This document shows positions 43,701 through 58,700 of a stretch of 64,000 nucleotides of DNA, one piece after another. The translations under genes and the position numbers were made by a program. How positions within the stretch are numbered: position 1 is the first letter of the stretch; every line of letters begins with the position of its first letter. The notes below the pieces were generated by a model. That model was not told where the DNA came from. It saw only the letters and a program-made list of their open reading frames with translations, and searched no databases. The DNA comes from Promerops cafer (Eukaryota; Chordata; Aves; Passeriformes; Nectariniidae): assembly GCA_013398275.1 (NCBI GenBank), contig VZSE01015535.1:122231-186230 (forward strand), written 5' to 3'.

Positions 43701-46700
43701 TAAAAATTGATTTAACTTGAATTTTCAAAAAGGTCTTCTGGTGTTTTTAGGATAAGGCTAATAAAATGTCCTCTGTTTGGGTCTTTTATTTCCGTTGTCA
43801 CTGTCCAGGTGATGACAAAAACTTTAAATAGTCAGTTTTCAGTGAAGCAAAGGATTTGGGCAGATCCCCAAAGAGGTTTTTGTACAGTGCTCATATTGAT
43901 TTTTCTAAAGATTTCCCTATATGTGGGTGAACAAACATCAAAATTGTTTATTCAATGCTGAATTCCATTTGCAGGATAATGTCTTCTGAAAAGTATAAAG
44001 GTATTGTGGGTTTATTAAGTGGTTGAAGTTGCTCGTGTCCATACACAGCTTTTGATTTAAAATATCATTGTGTGAGGGTGATTTGAGTGTAACATTTGGG
44101 GAAGTACAGAGTGGTGTGGCCAGCTGGCATGGCTGCTTTGCTTGGCTTGCTGCTGTCCTGGCTACAAGCTGGCTCATCACTTACTCAGGCTGGGTAGCCA
44201 GAAGGATCAAGGTTCCTTTCAGCTGTAGATGTCTGACTAGCCAAGGAGATGGCACAGGGAGTTTGGTCATCTCCAAGAGATAGAGAAGACTTCATTCAGG
44301 AGTGGACTTCTGATACCAATACCCATTTTCTTCCATCTGGCTTTCACTGCCTGCCCCCAAATTCTTTGTGCTAGAACGATTTACATCTAAGTGATGGTTT
44401 TGTTTTCCAGTCCACTCAGAAGAAGCACTGTTTTTACTGGCAACGTGTTACTACCGCTCAGGAAAGGCCTACAAAGCTTACAGGCTCCTAAAGGGACACA
44501 GCTGTACCACCCCACAGTGCAAATACCTGCTTGCAAAATGTTGTGTGGACCTCAGCAAGTAAGTGAATCCTTCGTGTTCTATCCAGGGTTACAAATGCAT
44601 TTATTTTTTTGCTTGGATTTCTCTTTGGAAGATGTTGTCTTGTATAAACTAGAAATTCATTGGTCCTTCAGCACAAAAGATTATAAGTTCAATTTATTTT
44701 GCTTTCAGATATGGATCTAATGAGCATTAACCCATGTTGCAAAAAGTTGTTGAGTAACTTAGACAGGAATTGCCAAGCTGTGTAAAGAGAAAACAGACCT
44801 CTTATGAGCTCATTTATACAGCTCTGCCTTGTTTTGTTGTGTGGATGGTCTATGCTGATAGAAGCATACACCTACAAGTAAAACTTCAAGTGGTGGCAAG
44901 AAAAGGTGATTTGTTTGTTCAGGTGTTTGGGCTCAGATGCCTGAAAAATGCCTCCCACCCCAGCAGTTACATGAAGTAATTTTGAAGCCTGACAGCCAGT
45001 GGCCCATTCCGTGTGAGTGGTGCTCTTCCTGCAGGTGGAGGAGGTGCACATTGAGCCTTTGCTCTCCTTTTGAGCCTTTCTTGGATGAAAGGAAGGCATT
45101 AAAATCCATAATCTCTGCCATGTCCCCATACTGGCTCTTAACTCAGTGCATGAGGGGCCTTCCAGGTTGTATTTCTGTGGGAAGCAAAGCCAAATGAAGC
45201 ACTGTTTTAGCTTAGATAAAGCACCTCCAAAGATCAAGTGTCTTGAAGATTTTCTTGTCCTTCATCCTAGGGTTGGTCACTTTTGGAAAAGCCATGCTGT
45301 ATTTTGTGCCTCTGCTTTTGGGTTTGTTTTGTTTTCCTTCCCTCCCAGTAGAGCTGTTTGACTGCAGTCCTGAACCTCCCTGTTGTAGAGGAATCCATCA
45401 GTTACTTAATGTTCATTTGCAGGAACTGGTTTGTGGTTGAAAACCTGTGAACGCTGACAGTGGATTTCTGTTTTTGTTTGCAGCAGGGTGAAAACACTGG
45501 ACTGCCAGTACTGTGAGCCTTGTAACCCCTTTAAACCTCTTGTTTTTTAAAAAGGCTTGCAGAAGGAGAGCAGATCTTGTCTGGTGGAGTGTTGAATAAA
45601 CAGAAAAGCCATGATGACATTGTTATGGAGTTTGGTGACTCTGCATGCTTTACACTCTCCTTACTGGGACACGTCTACTGGTAAAGTTGCTTTTTCATTT
45701 TGCCCAGTAAAGTTGGAAGGTTTTTACTTGACCAAGCCCAGGTTTAGTCAAACATATCCCTAGTCATGGCAGGAGACACCTGTCTCTGGGTTACAGCATT
45801 TTGGAGCATGATAAATTCAGGTGGATAGTTGTGGAATCAGTCTGATTTGGGAATGCAAGAAAGGTTTCGTTTCACCCAAAGACTGAAAACACAAATTCCT
45901 CTTTCCCAGGTGGATAGGAATGCAATCCAAGAGTCTGAGTTTTTAATGTACCTTTGAGTTTGCTCTGTATTCTTCCCTAACAAAAACACTCAGCCTGTTT
46001 CTCCGTGTTACTGTGTAGATTTTTACTGTCTGTTATACACGTGTAGCTCTGACCTCAGATCAAAGTTCTGAGGGTGCCAGGCAGAATAACTTGGCAGATT
46101 CAAGTGTTTTGATTTTTGCTGAGATGCAAGAAAGGTTTCAGTAAATGTGAGTGATTGATTGAATAGGAGTAGTTGGGCTCTTGGATTCTTCTCTACTGTA
46201 TCTATTCTCAATTATTTTCAAAATTATTTCTTTGTAGCCAAATACTTAAGTGTTCAGTTTAGCTGCTAATTTCTTTGCAAAAATATTATCCATACATACT
46301 TAAGATGGCTGGAAGACTGGCAATGAGGGAACTGTTGGCAAAAAAGGAACAAGCTGTTGCAAAGAACTGCATCTTCCTAAAAATGAAAATTCTTAAGCTA
46401 TTCTAGTGCTTATGTAACTTTTTTTGACAACTGTGTCTAAATATGTCAAGTAACTTCAAAAGAACTCAGTATTTCTTGGGCTTGAAAAATGAGGAATGTT
46501 TCTATGCCTCTCAACATGTTTTTGTTTTTCAACTCCTCTTCTGGAAAACTCTCTTGAACAAAAATGCTGTTCTGAAGTTTCCCTGTGAACTGTTTCATTC
46601 TTTTGCAGCAAGACAGACCGGCTTGCCAAAGGATCAGAATGTTACCAAAAGAGCCTTAGTTTAAATCCTTTCCTCTGGTCCCCTTTTGAATCACTATGTG

Positions 46701-46706
46701 AAATAG
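40640..46706 (+). other. CDC27: CDC27 N-terminal TPR and dimerisation domain
   Basis: Five exons, residues 1 to about 158. YRDAVFLAERLYAE, VHSEEALFLLATCYYRSGKA and DSACFTLSLLGHVYCKTDRL are the first TPRs, which form the APC3 homodimer interface. They are nearly identical to human. Confidence 0.9.
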
Positions 46707-49700
46707 GTGAGTCTGCAGAACTCTTTTATCATGTAATTCTTGGGAGAGATTTTTTGTGAGCAACAATTTACAATACTTTGCCGTTGTTTAAAACTTCTGT
46801 CTTGTTTTCTCCCATCTTCATTATTTATATGTTTTTGGATCTAACAATCCAAATGTGCTTTCCAGCCTATATTTAGTAGACACTTAAAAACTATTTCTGA
46901 GAATAGCTTGAAAAAACAATAAATGAAAATTATTAAAAATATTGATTGTGCAGGGTTTTGTAGCAGAAGAATGGAAGAACACTTCTGTACTTTTAGTACA
47001 AAGGGCTCAGAGTGATCTGGTCTCGTGAAGGATGTCCCTCCTTATTGCAGAGGATTGGAATGAGATGTTCTTTAAGGTCCCTTCCAACCCAACCCAAATG
47101 TTTTATGATTCTATGAAATGTTTCAAAACACTTCTAAAATCCTTTGTCCCGTCCTTGATTCAGACTGAAGAGTCAGTGTATAGAGTCAGGAATAACTATT
47201 AAATCTCTTTCACTCTCACAGGTGAAAAGCCAGACCCTGACCAAACATTTAAATTAACATCCTTACAGAACTTCAGCAGCTGTCTGCCCAACACTTGCAC
47301 AACGGTGGTGTCTAATCACAACATACCCCACAGACAGCCTGAGAGTGTCCTCATGGAGACACCCCAGGACACAATTGTGAGTTCTGCTCGAGTCATTGTG
47401 AAATCATTTGCTAAAATCAATTCGTTTTTCCAGCCTAACTGAAAAGCATTAATTAAACTATACCCTGAGTACCTAAAGGCTGCCTTTTATTCTTCAGGAG
47501 TTGAATAGAATCAACCTAGAATCCTCCAATTCAAAGTACTCCTCCCTGAATTCGGATTCTTCCATGTCTTACATTGACTCGGCTGTGATTTCCTCAGATT
47601 CTGTCCCTCTGGGGTCAGGAACTGCCATATTGTCCAAACAGGCTCAAAATAAACCAAAAAGTGGACGGAGTTTACTGGGGGGACCTGCAGCTTTGAGCCC
47701 ACTAACTCCAAGGTAAGTCCTTGGGATGGCAAGCCTCTGCCCAGGGCTGGGCTGCTGCTCCTGCCTGGGGTTTGGAACAGGAGGGCTGGTGCTGCCCAGC
47801 ACACTCAGACACACGTGGTGGTGGAATTTGTAATCAGTGCTGTGCAAGGGAAACCCAAACAACTTCAGGAACTGCTCTTGCTCCTAGTGTTGATCTCTTC
47901 TGGTTTTTAAACAAACAGTTGGTTATTTGGAGAGGAATTGTTGATTCAAGATACTGCTCATTGCCATGTTCTCACTTGAGAAATCTCTGAAGGAATATGC
48001 TACTGCTCTGGAATAAACTTTATTATGAAAGGCTACTGTAAAGAGCATTTCTTGGAGTACAGCTCCTGATGATCCTGTGGGTCCCTTCCAGCTCAGGATA
48101 TTCCATGATCTGGGTCTGTTTTAACCCCTGCATCAGACCAGCTCTCCAGGTCTAACATTCAGGCACCGACCCCTCCTCTCTGCTTTGTTCTCAGCTTTGG
48201 AATTTTGCCACTAGAAACGCCCAGCCCCGGAGATGGGTCCTACTTACAGAACTACACCAACTCCTCCTCTGTAATCGACGTGCCATCCACCGGAGCACCT
48301 TCAAAGAAGGTACCTTGCCCTCTGGAGCTCAGCTGCTCTTCTGAGAGCTTGACATTGCAGTGCACTTGAAAGAAGAATCCATAATACAGAAGAAAAAAGC
48401 GTGTGAGCTAAGTTTTCCCCCCAGATACCCAGGCTGTAGCTGCTGGACTAACCTAGGGAAGATCTGTGTTCTGTCCACCTCCCATCAGAGAAGGTTGTAC
48501 AAACACTGAAGCTTCCAAACAACAGCAGATTCAAACTTTTCAGTTTGCAGGGTGGAGTGTGAAGACTTGGAATTGTTTGTTTTATTTATTTAATGAATTT
48601 TCTGAAGCCTCCAGAGAGCTGAAGCTACTGATGTTTTGCAAGTAGTTCTTGAATTGTAGTTTGCAGACCAGAGTGATAAAAATCCTGCTGCTGGTCTGTG
48701 AAGGACTGAGAGGATGGTGCTGTTCCACTCAGCAAAGTCTTGGGCAGGGGAAACTAAAAACTGTCTGCTTTACTCAGGAAGAAACTGCTGTAGTTGCCAT
48801 AGTGATAAATGAGAGGTGGAATGTTGGTGACAGTTGAAGAACTATTTGTTCCTTTCTAAAAACAAAAATCTGAGGATTTTTCCCTGTATTTTTAGTAAAT
48901 CTACAAGTTGTGTGAGGGGTGTTGGTGTTTTGTAGGGGGCACTATTTTGAAACAGTGTTGAATCCCTCAGAAAGTAGAACTTGAGTTGCCACATTTGCTC
49001 TGGACAAATCTTGATGCTGTGCCATTCTGAAAGGGAAGTTTGGGACCTGTGCTTTGTTTGCTGATCCAGTTCCCACCCTGTGCTTGCTCAGGACAGTTTG
49101 GAAACACTGGCTTGTGGTGGACAGTGCACATATGGGAAGGTAAACTTCCACGAGTCTGAACATGGAAATGAAGCTAGTGAGGTGCAGCTCTTCTGAGAGC
49201 TAAAAAGCTTTGGGAAATGAAGTTGGATTTGCTGCTGTTTTGTTGTTTTGCTGAGTGTGACACAACAGCACCGAGGTGTAAATTTCACTACTCCACACTT
49301 AGGCCCTGCCCAGATGGAGCTGGGCCACTACCAAAACACAAATATTTAATACATTTTAATAAACAGCTTAAATTCTGGTTCATGCTTTGTCCAGTGCACA
49401 TAGTGACTGTGCCAGTTCCACTTTGCTCTCCAGTTCTGTCAGACAAGGTTTGGTGGAGCTGTGGCTGAACAGAGGCAGTTTCCTAGGAAACACTTACATA
49501 AGTGAATGAAGCATCAGGATGAATCCAAAGGCTTCCTGTCTGAGTGGGCAAGTTTCCTTGCTGGCCACCTAAACCATCCTCTGTAACAGAATCTGGGAAA
49601 GGAGAGGAAGGACAGGATTTAGGGGTTGGATAATGCACAAACTGGCACTGCTTGTGCTGGTGTTGATCCACTTGTCCCTTTCTGATGTCTCTTCCAAACA

Positions 49701-52700
49701 GCCATCACTGAATTGAATGTTGGTGTCCCTGGAGTGGGCAGAAAGATAATTTTTTTAAAGCGTTTTTTAAAAACTAGGAGGAGGAGGATCTGTTCTGAAA
49801 ACAGGCTGAGGTGCTGTGCAGTTTGTGAATGGCTTCTGAATGGGATTGTAACAGGATGATTCAAAAATCCTTTTCTTTCTATTTTTTGTGGTTTTTTTTT
49901 TACAACTTTCTGCAGGAAAAAGCCTTTAAATATGGTGTCTTTTAATTCCCTTTTGTTCTTGCACAAGCACTTTAACATATAGTTTCTTGCCACTAGATGG
50001 AGATTCTATATCTTCAAATAACGTGCATAAGCTTTGTAGACTTGGTGTTATTAGCAGGGAGAAGGAGAAACACTTCTGATGGTTTCCCTTGGGGATGGGG
50101 GAACCCTCTCCTTCATTAAAATAATTTTGTTTCTCCTTGTGCAGTGTTTGGTGGGTGGAGTGGGTTGGGTTTGGCGCAGCAGAGATGGAGACTCCTGAGT
50201 GACATAATAACAAACCTGTAGAAACTCTGTGTTGTGCAGACTGTCAGCAGGATCAGCCAGGCTGGAACAAAATCTGTCTTCTCCCAGAGTGGGAATAGCC
50301 GGGAAGTCACTCCAATTCTTGTTGCACAAACACAGAGCTCTGGTCCACAGACGAGGTAAAAAAATCATAGTACTGGAGCCTTTTTGTTTAAAACAAAGCT
50401 AGAAGCTGTTACTGTTAAAAGTGGAGCAAAGAAGCTTACCTTCCAGTGTGTAACTTTCACATTTTTGTTTTCAGTACAACACCTCAGGTATTGAGCCCAA
50501 CCATTGCTGCTCCCCCCAACGCGCTGCCTCGCCGCAGCTCTCGCCTGTTTACCAGTGACAGTTCTACAACCAAGGTACCAAACCTGCCAGGGCTGCAAAT
50601 CCCTGCCTTTCTCATCCAGCCCAGCTGCTCATTTCCACCTATTCACAGCAGCCTTAGCAGCTTAAGAACAGATTCTGCAGTGAACAGGGCAGGGCTGGGC
50701 ATGGTGCATACACATAATTTTACACAATTCACTCTCAAGTTTAGATTTCTGAATTTAAAAGACTCTTTTATATGTAACTCTTACTTTTCTTGTTTGCAGG
50801 AGAATAGCAAAAAATTAAAAATGAAGTTTCCACCTAAGATTCCAAACAGAAAAACAAAAAGTAAAACAAATAAGGGAGGAATAACTCAACCAAACTTAAA
50901 TGACAGTTTGGAAATTACCAAACTGGACTCTTCCATCATTTCAGAAGGGAAGATTTCCACTGTTGCACCACAAATCCAAGCTTTCACGCTACAGAAGGCA
51001 GCAGCAGGTCTGTTTGAGCACTGTTGGACTGTAGTAGAGTAAAATCTGATATATCTGGGTTTTAATGTTGCTTCAGTCTTCTCTTCTTTCCCGTTTCATT
51101 TAGCCTGCAGCTCTCACCTTTGAATAGTGATAAAAGCTGATTAAATTCAATGTCTTCTTGTTAACTTAGAAACATGTGAAGCAATACTGAGAGTGGTAAT
51201 TGTCAGCAGATACATCTTGCAAGCTCTGGTCCTTATTAAAGATTAAAGTATTTTCAAAGTATATAAAGTATTATAAATTGTTATGCAATGTATTAATTAT
51301 GATAACAGAATAAGTAATGTTATTATAAGTGTTATATTGTTATAAAGTATAACTTCAAAATTTTAAAGTATATAATTTATGACAGGAGTTACTCATAACC
51401 CAGTTACCTCCCCTCAACATGGGCTCTATGTGGTCTGTTCTCCCTTGACATTTCCCATTTGTTTAAAAACAAGTCTTTATTTAGATTGTCAGAAAATCCT
51501 AAGCAAAATGCTGAATTCGCCTCTTTTGGCTCAGTAATGTTTCCAGGCAGCAAGAGGATGTATCCATGGCTACCAGGCTTGTGGAAACTGCTCAGACCTG
51601 GAGAAATGTTTGAGTAGCTGCTGGAAATGCAGATCTGCACTCGCCCTGAGCCCCAGAGTTCAGGACTCGTTTTCTGTCTTCCCTTACGGAGGCCGACATT
51701 CAGAATATCTTGCTCGTTAATTAAGTGTATAATGTTCAGAGTGTATAAACCTTGTTTGGAAACTCCTGAAAGGTTTCCATAGGCAAATTCAGGAGCAGTG
51801 CACAAGGCAGAGCTTTTGGGATTAGCACTTCCAAGTAAATAAGTCTGAGCTGTCTCTTTTTCCCCCCCCACTTTTATTTACTGTGTTTTTCTCCTAGAAG
51901 GTTTGATGAGCCTTCTCCGGGACATGGGGAAAGGTTATTTAGCCTTGTGCTCGTACAACTGCAAAGAAGCCATCAATATTTTGAGCCATTTGCCATCCCA
52001 CCACTACAACACAGGCTGGGTGCTGTGCCAGATTGGGAGAGCTTACTTTGAGCTGGCAGAATACATGCAGGTAGGAGCTGGGGCCAGGCCTTCCTCTGCT
52101 CACTTTGCTTTGGCAGTTTTACCCAAAACCTGCAGATCTCCTGTAAAATCTGTGGGAAGTTTGCAGCTGTGGTAAATGGATAAATATAAAAGTTACACCT
52201 GGAATGGACTTAGATCTTGAATCTGCTTCATTAGAGCTTTATCACTGAGCTTTCCTAAATTTTTTTTCTTAATGTTATTTCCTCTTGTATCCAAGTGTTG
52301 GGGTCTCCTTCTTGTGTGTCCTGTCTGTGCCTCCTGCTGTGCTGATGCAGTTGTTTGCTCTGCACTGTTTTAGAACAGCTCACTCAACACTTTGAGCTCT
52401 AAGCCAAAAAACTTCTCTCCATTCTAGTTAATTCTGATCACATCAGTGACCCAGTTTCCCTTCCAGCCTCACAAGCGAAGCATTGGCAGAGCTGAGGTGA
52501 GGCCAAACTGCTCCAGAATCAGAAGTGAGCAGTTAAGGGTAATCCCCAGTTCACCTGTCCTTGGCACTGTTGTGCTGACAGGTTTTACAGCACCCCTTGG
52601 CAGAAGGAGTGCAGGAGACAAAGGAGAGGGAGGTTCTGAGCTGTGCACAGTCTCTTTCGAGATGGGACCCGCTGGGTGCTTTCACAGATTGTTTAGACAG

Positions 52701-55700
52701 GTGAGGGTACAGATTTTAATCACAGAATTACAGGGTGGTGTGGGTTGAAAGAGACTTCAAAGCTCACCCAGTGCCCCCCCTGCCATGGCAGGGACACCTT
52801 CCACCATCCCAGGCTGCTCCAAGCCCCATCCAGCCTGGCCTAGGACAGCCCCAGCTGCTCTGGGCACCTGTGCCAGGGCCTCACACCCTCAGAGGGAACA
52901 ATTCCTGCCCAGGATCCCATCTAACCCCGTCCTCTGGCAGTGTAAAATCATCACCCCTTATCCTGTCACACTTTTTTGGGATGGTTAACAATCATAACTG
53001 GCCCATAAAAGTCTGTTGCACTCTTTCTGGTTTTGTGGATGATGTTTTTGCCTCACTTGAGCATGGATAGGAACAGGAATGCAGCTGAGTCAGCAGGAGG
53101 GAGAGCTGGCTGCATTCCTGCTGGCATAAGTATCCTGGGATACAGTCACTTCCTTCCCTTGAAAGGAAAGTTCAGGGCTTGCAGCTCTGTGTAGAACACT
53201 TAAAAAGCAAAGAGGATGCTCAGGCTGGGCGTGAGGCCTTGGACCTTGGCCTCTGTGCTCTGCCTTGCTGGGTGGAATTTTATTTTAAGTTTCATTTCTG
53301 TTCTCAGGCTGAGAGAATATTTTCAGAAGTGAGGAGGATTGAAAACTACAGAGTAGAAGGCATGGAAATCTATTCAACCACCCTCTGGCATCTGCAGAAA
53401 GATGTTGCCCTTTCAGTTCTTTCGAAGGATTTGACAGACATGGATAAAAACTCACCAGAGGTATGAAGTGCTTTGGGCTTGAATGAGAAGAGGGGAATTG
53501 TACGTGGTAAAATCAGTGATTGAGAGCAGAGCTTTGAGCTCTAATCCAATGTACTCTCCAGTGGGAATGCACCTGAATGTGGCAAAACTGGAGAGGGAGG
53601 TGGCAGGGTTGTCTGTTGAACTGCTGATGCCTGAAATGGCTCCTTAAAATTTGAATATCAGCTTATGTGGAACAGGTTGAAACCTTTTATCTGTTAATGG
53701 TTATTTAAATGTGCCTTGGCACGTTCAACCAGGAAGATCATGGGTTAGTCAGTCACTCTTGCTGCTGCCAGTGTGCAGAGATAAGGAATATCTTTTTCCT
53801 GTACCTTTTAATTGCAGTAGTTAATTCACTACCACTTAAAATATCTGTTCTAGAATTTATTTGCAGACATGATGTTGCACATTTTTATACCAAAGTCCAT
53901 TAAACTGCAAGGTGTGTGGTAATGTAGTCACGATGTGCCAAAACCCAGAAATCTTTCAATGAGTGCCACAGTAAAAATAAAATAGGAGTTGATAAATGTG
54001 CTCTTAAGAACTGAGCAATTTGTAGAGGATATTGGAAATCTTTTTGGTGGAGGAGGAAATCCAATTCATGTTGTCCTGTTAGTTTGTCTAAGAGTGGAAA
54101 ACTCCAACCCAGTGAAGCAGTTGGTGGTTGTAGTAAGATTAGTCAGGATAGAGGGGATGCAGATTCTAATCCAAGAGTGGAAAATAGTTATGTGCTTTGG
54201 CAGTGATGCTAAAAATTTGGGGAAGTGAGGGACCCCGGGCTGTGGTATTTACAGTCTTGATGGGTGCTGAGCAGCAGGGAGAGAGGAGGTTGTCGCTAAA
54301 ATTCTTCCTCTGCAGATTTCCAGATTTGTCAGTTGGAGGAAGCTGAAGAAATAAAGTACCATCTCCCCATTTGTTATTCTTAAATATCAAAGATGTTTTA
54401 TTTCTGGCCCTTTCAACAGCTTCAAAAGCTTTAGTCATTAGTCATCAAAGGATCTCATTGGCACAGACTTGTTGGGTGTCCATGGAGTCTCCATTTCTGT
54501 ATTTCAGCTTGCTTATTTATTTATTTATGTTAGAAGGTGTGTTTAGCCCTGCTTGCCTCACAGGAATGAGCCTGAACCAACTGTTGATTTATTCCTGTTT
54601 TTACTTTGTAATCTAGGAGTAAGTTATTTATAATTATTGAAAGCAGTATAGATAAATGTGTTCAGCTCAAACTCAGTCACTCAGAGCTGTAAAAAGGGTT
54701 CTGCTCCTGCCCTGCTGTTGTTCCAGGCCTGGTGTGCTGCAGGAAACTGCTTCAGCTTGCAAAGGGAGCACGACATTGCCATCAAGTTCTTCCAGAGGGC
54801 CATCCAGGTGGATCCAAACTATGCCTACGCCTACACCCTGCTGGGCCACGAGTTTGTGCTGACAGAAGAGCTGGACAAAGCCCTGGCCTGTTTCAGAAAC
54901 GCCATCAGAGTCAACCCCCGGCACTACAACGCCTGGTAGGTTTGGCTCCAACCCTGCTGCTCCGTGTGCTGCAGGGCTCCTGCTGCAGGAGGGCCTCCTG
55001 GATGCTGCCACTGCTGCAGTTCCATGGAGCCACAGTCTGGTTTGGCTTGGAAGGGACCTTACAGCCCATCCAGTGCCAGCCCTTGCCATGGCAGGGCCAC
55101 CTTCCACCAGCCCGGGTTGCTCCAAGCCCCGTCCAGCCTGGCCAGGGACACTGCCAGGGATGGGACAGCCACTATGTACCTGCCTCTGTTCCCTCCTGGA
55201 AGAGAGCAAAGCCATTCCTGCAGAAGATTGGGGGGCTACTTTTACAAGGAAGGCAAAAAATTGGATTTTTTTTGGTTTTCACAGATTGTTCAGGCTGTAT
55301 TACCCCAGCTGTTTTGTCCTGCTGGGCAGCATTCTTTGTGCATTATGTTTCCTCAGTTGCAGTTGGAGAGATGAGATCTCAGCCTCTTCATACCTTAGCA
55401 CACATTCAGTTTCTTACAGCTTTTTAACATACAAAGCAGTAAAAATTAGATCTGTGTGAGCCACTTAGTGTTAATAACTTTTGTGTGCTTTTTCTTCAGC
55501 AGTTACTTAGCCAGTCTTCTGTGCATCACACATCAGTTCTTCATCCACCCAAGGGATAAAGAAAATTTTAGACACATTTTTCCCCCAGGAAATCCCTTCC
55601 CACCCTGGATGGGGTTGGCAAGGCTACAAACCATTCCTGCCATGTCATGTTCACTGACAGAAACCAGTTTGGTTAAAATCCAGTGGTACTTCCCAGAACT

Positions 55701-58700
55701 GTTTCTCTGCTGCAGGTACGGGTTGGGAATGATTTATTACAAACAGGAGAAATTCAGTCTGGCAGAAATGCATTTCCAGAAAGCACTTGATATCAACCCC
55801 CAGAGCTCAGTCCTGCTGTGTCACATTGGAGTAGTAAGTACATGGCACTTAACTTGGGTGGGGAGAAGGGTTTGGGGTGGAGAGGAGGTGAGGAGGATGT
55901 TTCTTCCTGTGAGGAAGCTTGTTCAGACTTGGTCTAGAACTGGGCAAATACTTTCCTAAAGGAGCAGATTGTAAGTAAACATGGTCAGGAGGGTTTGTCC
56001 TTGCCTGGCAGATGAGCTGTTGTTTTTCCCCTTTTGGAATTGTTCTCTCTCTGTGTGCCAGGTCCAACATGCACTGAAAAAATCTGAGAAGGCTTTGGAC
56101 ACTTTGAACAAAGCAATCAACATCGACCCCAAGAACCCACTATGCAAATTCCACAGAGCCTCGGTGTTATTTGCAAATGAGAAGTACAAGGTCAGTCTTG
56201 GTGCTCGTGGCAGCCTTGAAATTCCTGTAGCTGGGAATGGGGGTGCCTTGGGAGCTGAATGTTTACAGGTCACCCTGGGGAGCACCAGGGCTTGCAGGAA
56301 GAGCCTGGGACATGGGAAGCCTTTGCTTTGGCAAGTGCCACCCTCACCAGGGTGCTGTGTTAAATGTTTTGATTGTAATAAAATCCGGGGCCATCAGGTG
56401 TTGCTTTTTAAATTATTATTTTAGTCTGACCCTATCATGAGTTTATACTAAATTACTGAAAAACTCAGCCAGCTGCCCCATATCCAATTACAGCAATAAG
56501 AACCAGCTGTTTCCAAGGTTGTGTTGTGGAGTGAAAAGTCAGAAGTGAAGCAGTTTTGGGCTGATCCCCTGCTGACCTGAACCCTGTTTGGAATAAGAGA
56601 AGATCTTCCCACAGTGTTTATCCAGTGACTTTTCCTCTGGCCAGTGTTTTTTGGCTCCAGAAGACAAGCCAAGTCTGTTTTGAAACTTGCCTCAGAAACG
56701 TGTGTGCACACTGAAAGGGAAAACTTTACTTAAAACCTTTTTTATTTCTAACTGCAGACTAAATATTTTTCTAAATGATGAATTTCTTAATGATGCCAGG
56801 TGACTGTCACAGCAGAGTAAACAGCTCCAGCATCAAGAACTAGTTTAAAAGTAAAGTAGAAGTTTCACTAGAAGTGTTTGGTTTCAAATGCCTAACATAA
56901 ACACTCTTTCCAACCTTTCAGTCGGCTTTACAAGAACTTGAAGAACTGAAACAGATTGTTCCCAAAGAGTCTCTTGTTTACTTTTTAATAGGAAAGGTAG
57001 GTAAAACTTCACTGTGATTCTAAGTTTTTTGGTTTCCTTTGCTGCTTAATGAGAAAATTTGATGCCTGTCACTAAGATGCTTCCACTTGGAGCAGTGTTC
57101 TAAAAATTCCCAAAGCTTTCAGTGAGGCTTGGTGCTCACAGCTGTGTTATGTGCCACTTTTAAATGCAAAGGACAGTTAAAGAGAGCTGGAGATGATAGT
57201 CCATCCCCCAGTCAGTAGAGCTGGTTATTTGCACATGTAACTATTAAAGTATTGAATCACATTCTCATGCATTGTGTCAGAAATACTGAATAAGAAGCAG
57301 CTACATTCCAGCCTTTCTTGTGTGAGATGCCAGAGAAGTGATCTGGTGACAGAAATCCTCCTTCCCACCACCTCCTCTGCTGATAAGCTTTAAATAACTT
57401 CTGCAACTTTCTGCTGGGGGGTGTCTGGTCACTTGGAAGCACCAAGACAAACTTCCCTCTAACACTGGAGAGCTGGAGAGCTCTCTATCAGCAGGATTTC
57501 TTTATTTTGTTTAAACGGGAGAGAGGTAAAAGGATTTGTGCTGAATTGTGTTCAGTGGTATTTGTCCAGGAGTAGCTGGACCTCTAAACTGACATGAGAA
57601 TGGCCATGTCTTGACAAACTGAAGTATTTTCACTGTTTAAATGCTCAACACAGATAAATAACTTCCTCATCTGCCCTTAATGATAAAGAATCTCTCAGCT
57701 GCTAGTTTAATTTTTTATTTTTAAATAGAAACACTTGCTCTTTTGACACACATTTATTATTTCCCTTGGGACTCACATAATAAATCTTTCATATCCACCC
57801 TCTTGCTTTCCATAACACATCACTGAACTGTGCCTTGAAACGCTCATTGCCCAAACCTCCAAGCAGCAGCTTCATGTAAATGTAGCCTTTTCTGCTTTTT
57901 GTTTTAATGTTTAGGTTTATAAAAAGCTGGGTCAGACACACCTGGCCCTGATGAATTTCTCCTGGGCAATGGACCTGGATCCCAAGGGCGCCAACAACCA
58001 GATCAAGGAGGCCATTGACAAGCGCTACCTGCCCGACGACGAGGAGCCCGTCGCGCGCGAGGAGCAGCTCAGCGAATGTTACCCCTACGAGTCAGGTCTG
58101 TGCCCCGGCAGCGCCGGGCTTGATGGGCAGCAGCTCTGCAGGCTCCTCACCCACGGTTCCTTCATTTCCCCTGCAGAAAGCTTGGCATGAAGGGGTCTGA
58201 AATTCCTTGCGATTTAGTAGGACAGAGATCATGGCAACTCTAAACTTACACAAATCATGGGTGGCTTTGGGAGTATCCCCGGAGAGTAAGGCATTCGCAG
58301 GGCTGCGAGTATTCCATCATAAAGCATCGAATGATGCCAGAGTGAATGAATGGCAACTGAAGTTGTCTGTAGATGCTTTTTCAGAAGTTAAACTGGACGT
58401 TGGATCAGAATACTTGGTGTGCTGGACATAAAAGGTGGCTTTTGATGAAGGTTTGATTTGGATCAAGAGAAAAGTTAAACACTATGGGGAGTAGTTCACA
58501 GAAAGGAACAGCCCAGGTTTTTCTTCTCTCAGCTTTTGATTATGAACTTAAATTCCACGAAGCATGGACAGTCATAAATATTGACCTATCTGCAGGCTGA
58601 AATGGAGATAGGAAATAAATGCTGATAAGCAATTTAATTCTCTTCCTGCAAAAAAGGAAATACAGCAGGATTTGGATTCTTACTAACAGACAAATGCTGT

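Larger units (their letters stand above)
51898..58095 (+). other. CDC27: CDC27 C-terminal TPR superhelix
   Basis: Seven exons, from about residue 462. AWCAAGNCFSLQREHDIAIK, YAYAYTLLGHEFVLTEELDK, AWYGLGMIYYKQEKFSLAEM and LVYFLIGKVYKKLGQTHLAL are successive TPRs, practically identical to human. They form the groove that binds coactivator IR tails. Confidence 0.93.

Noticed and set aside
52735..53070. 111-codon frame after a CDC27 exon
   Set aside because: Its sequence is reverse-orientation CR1.
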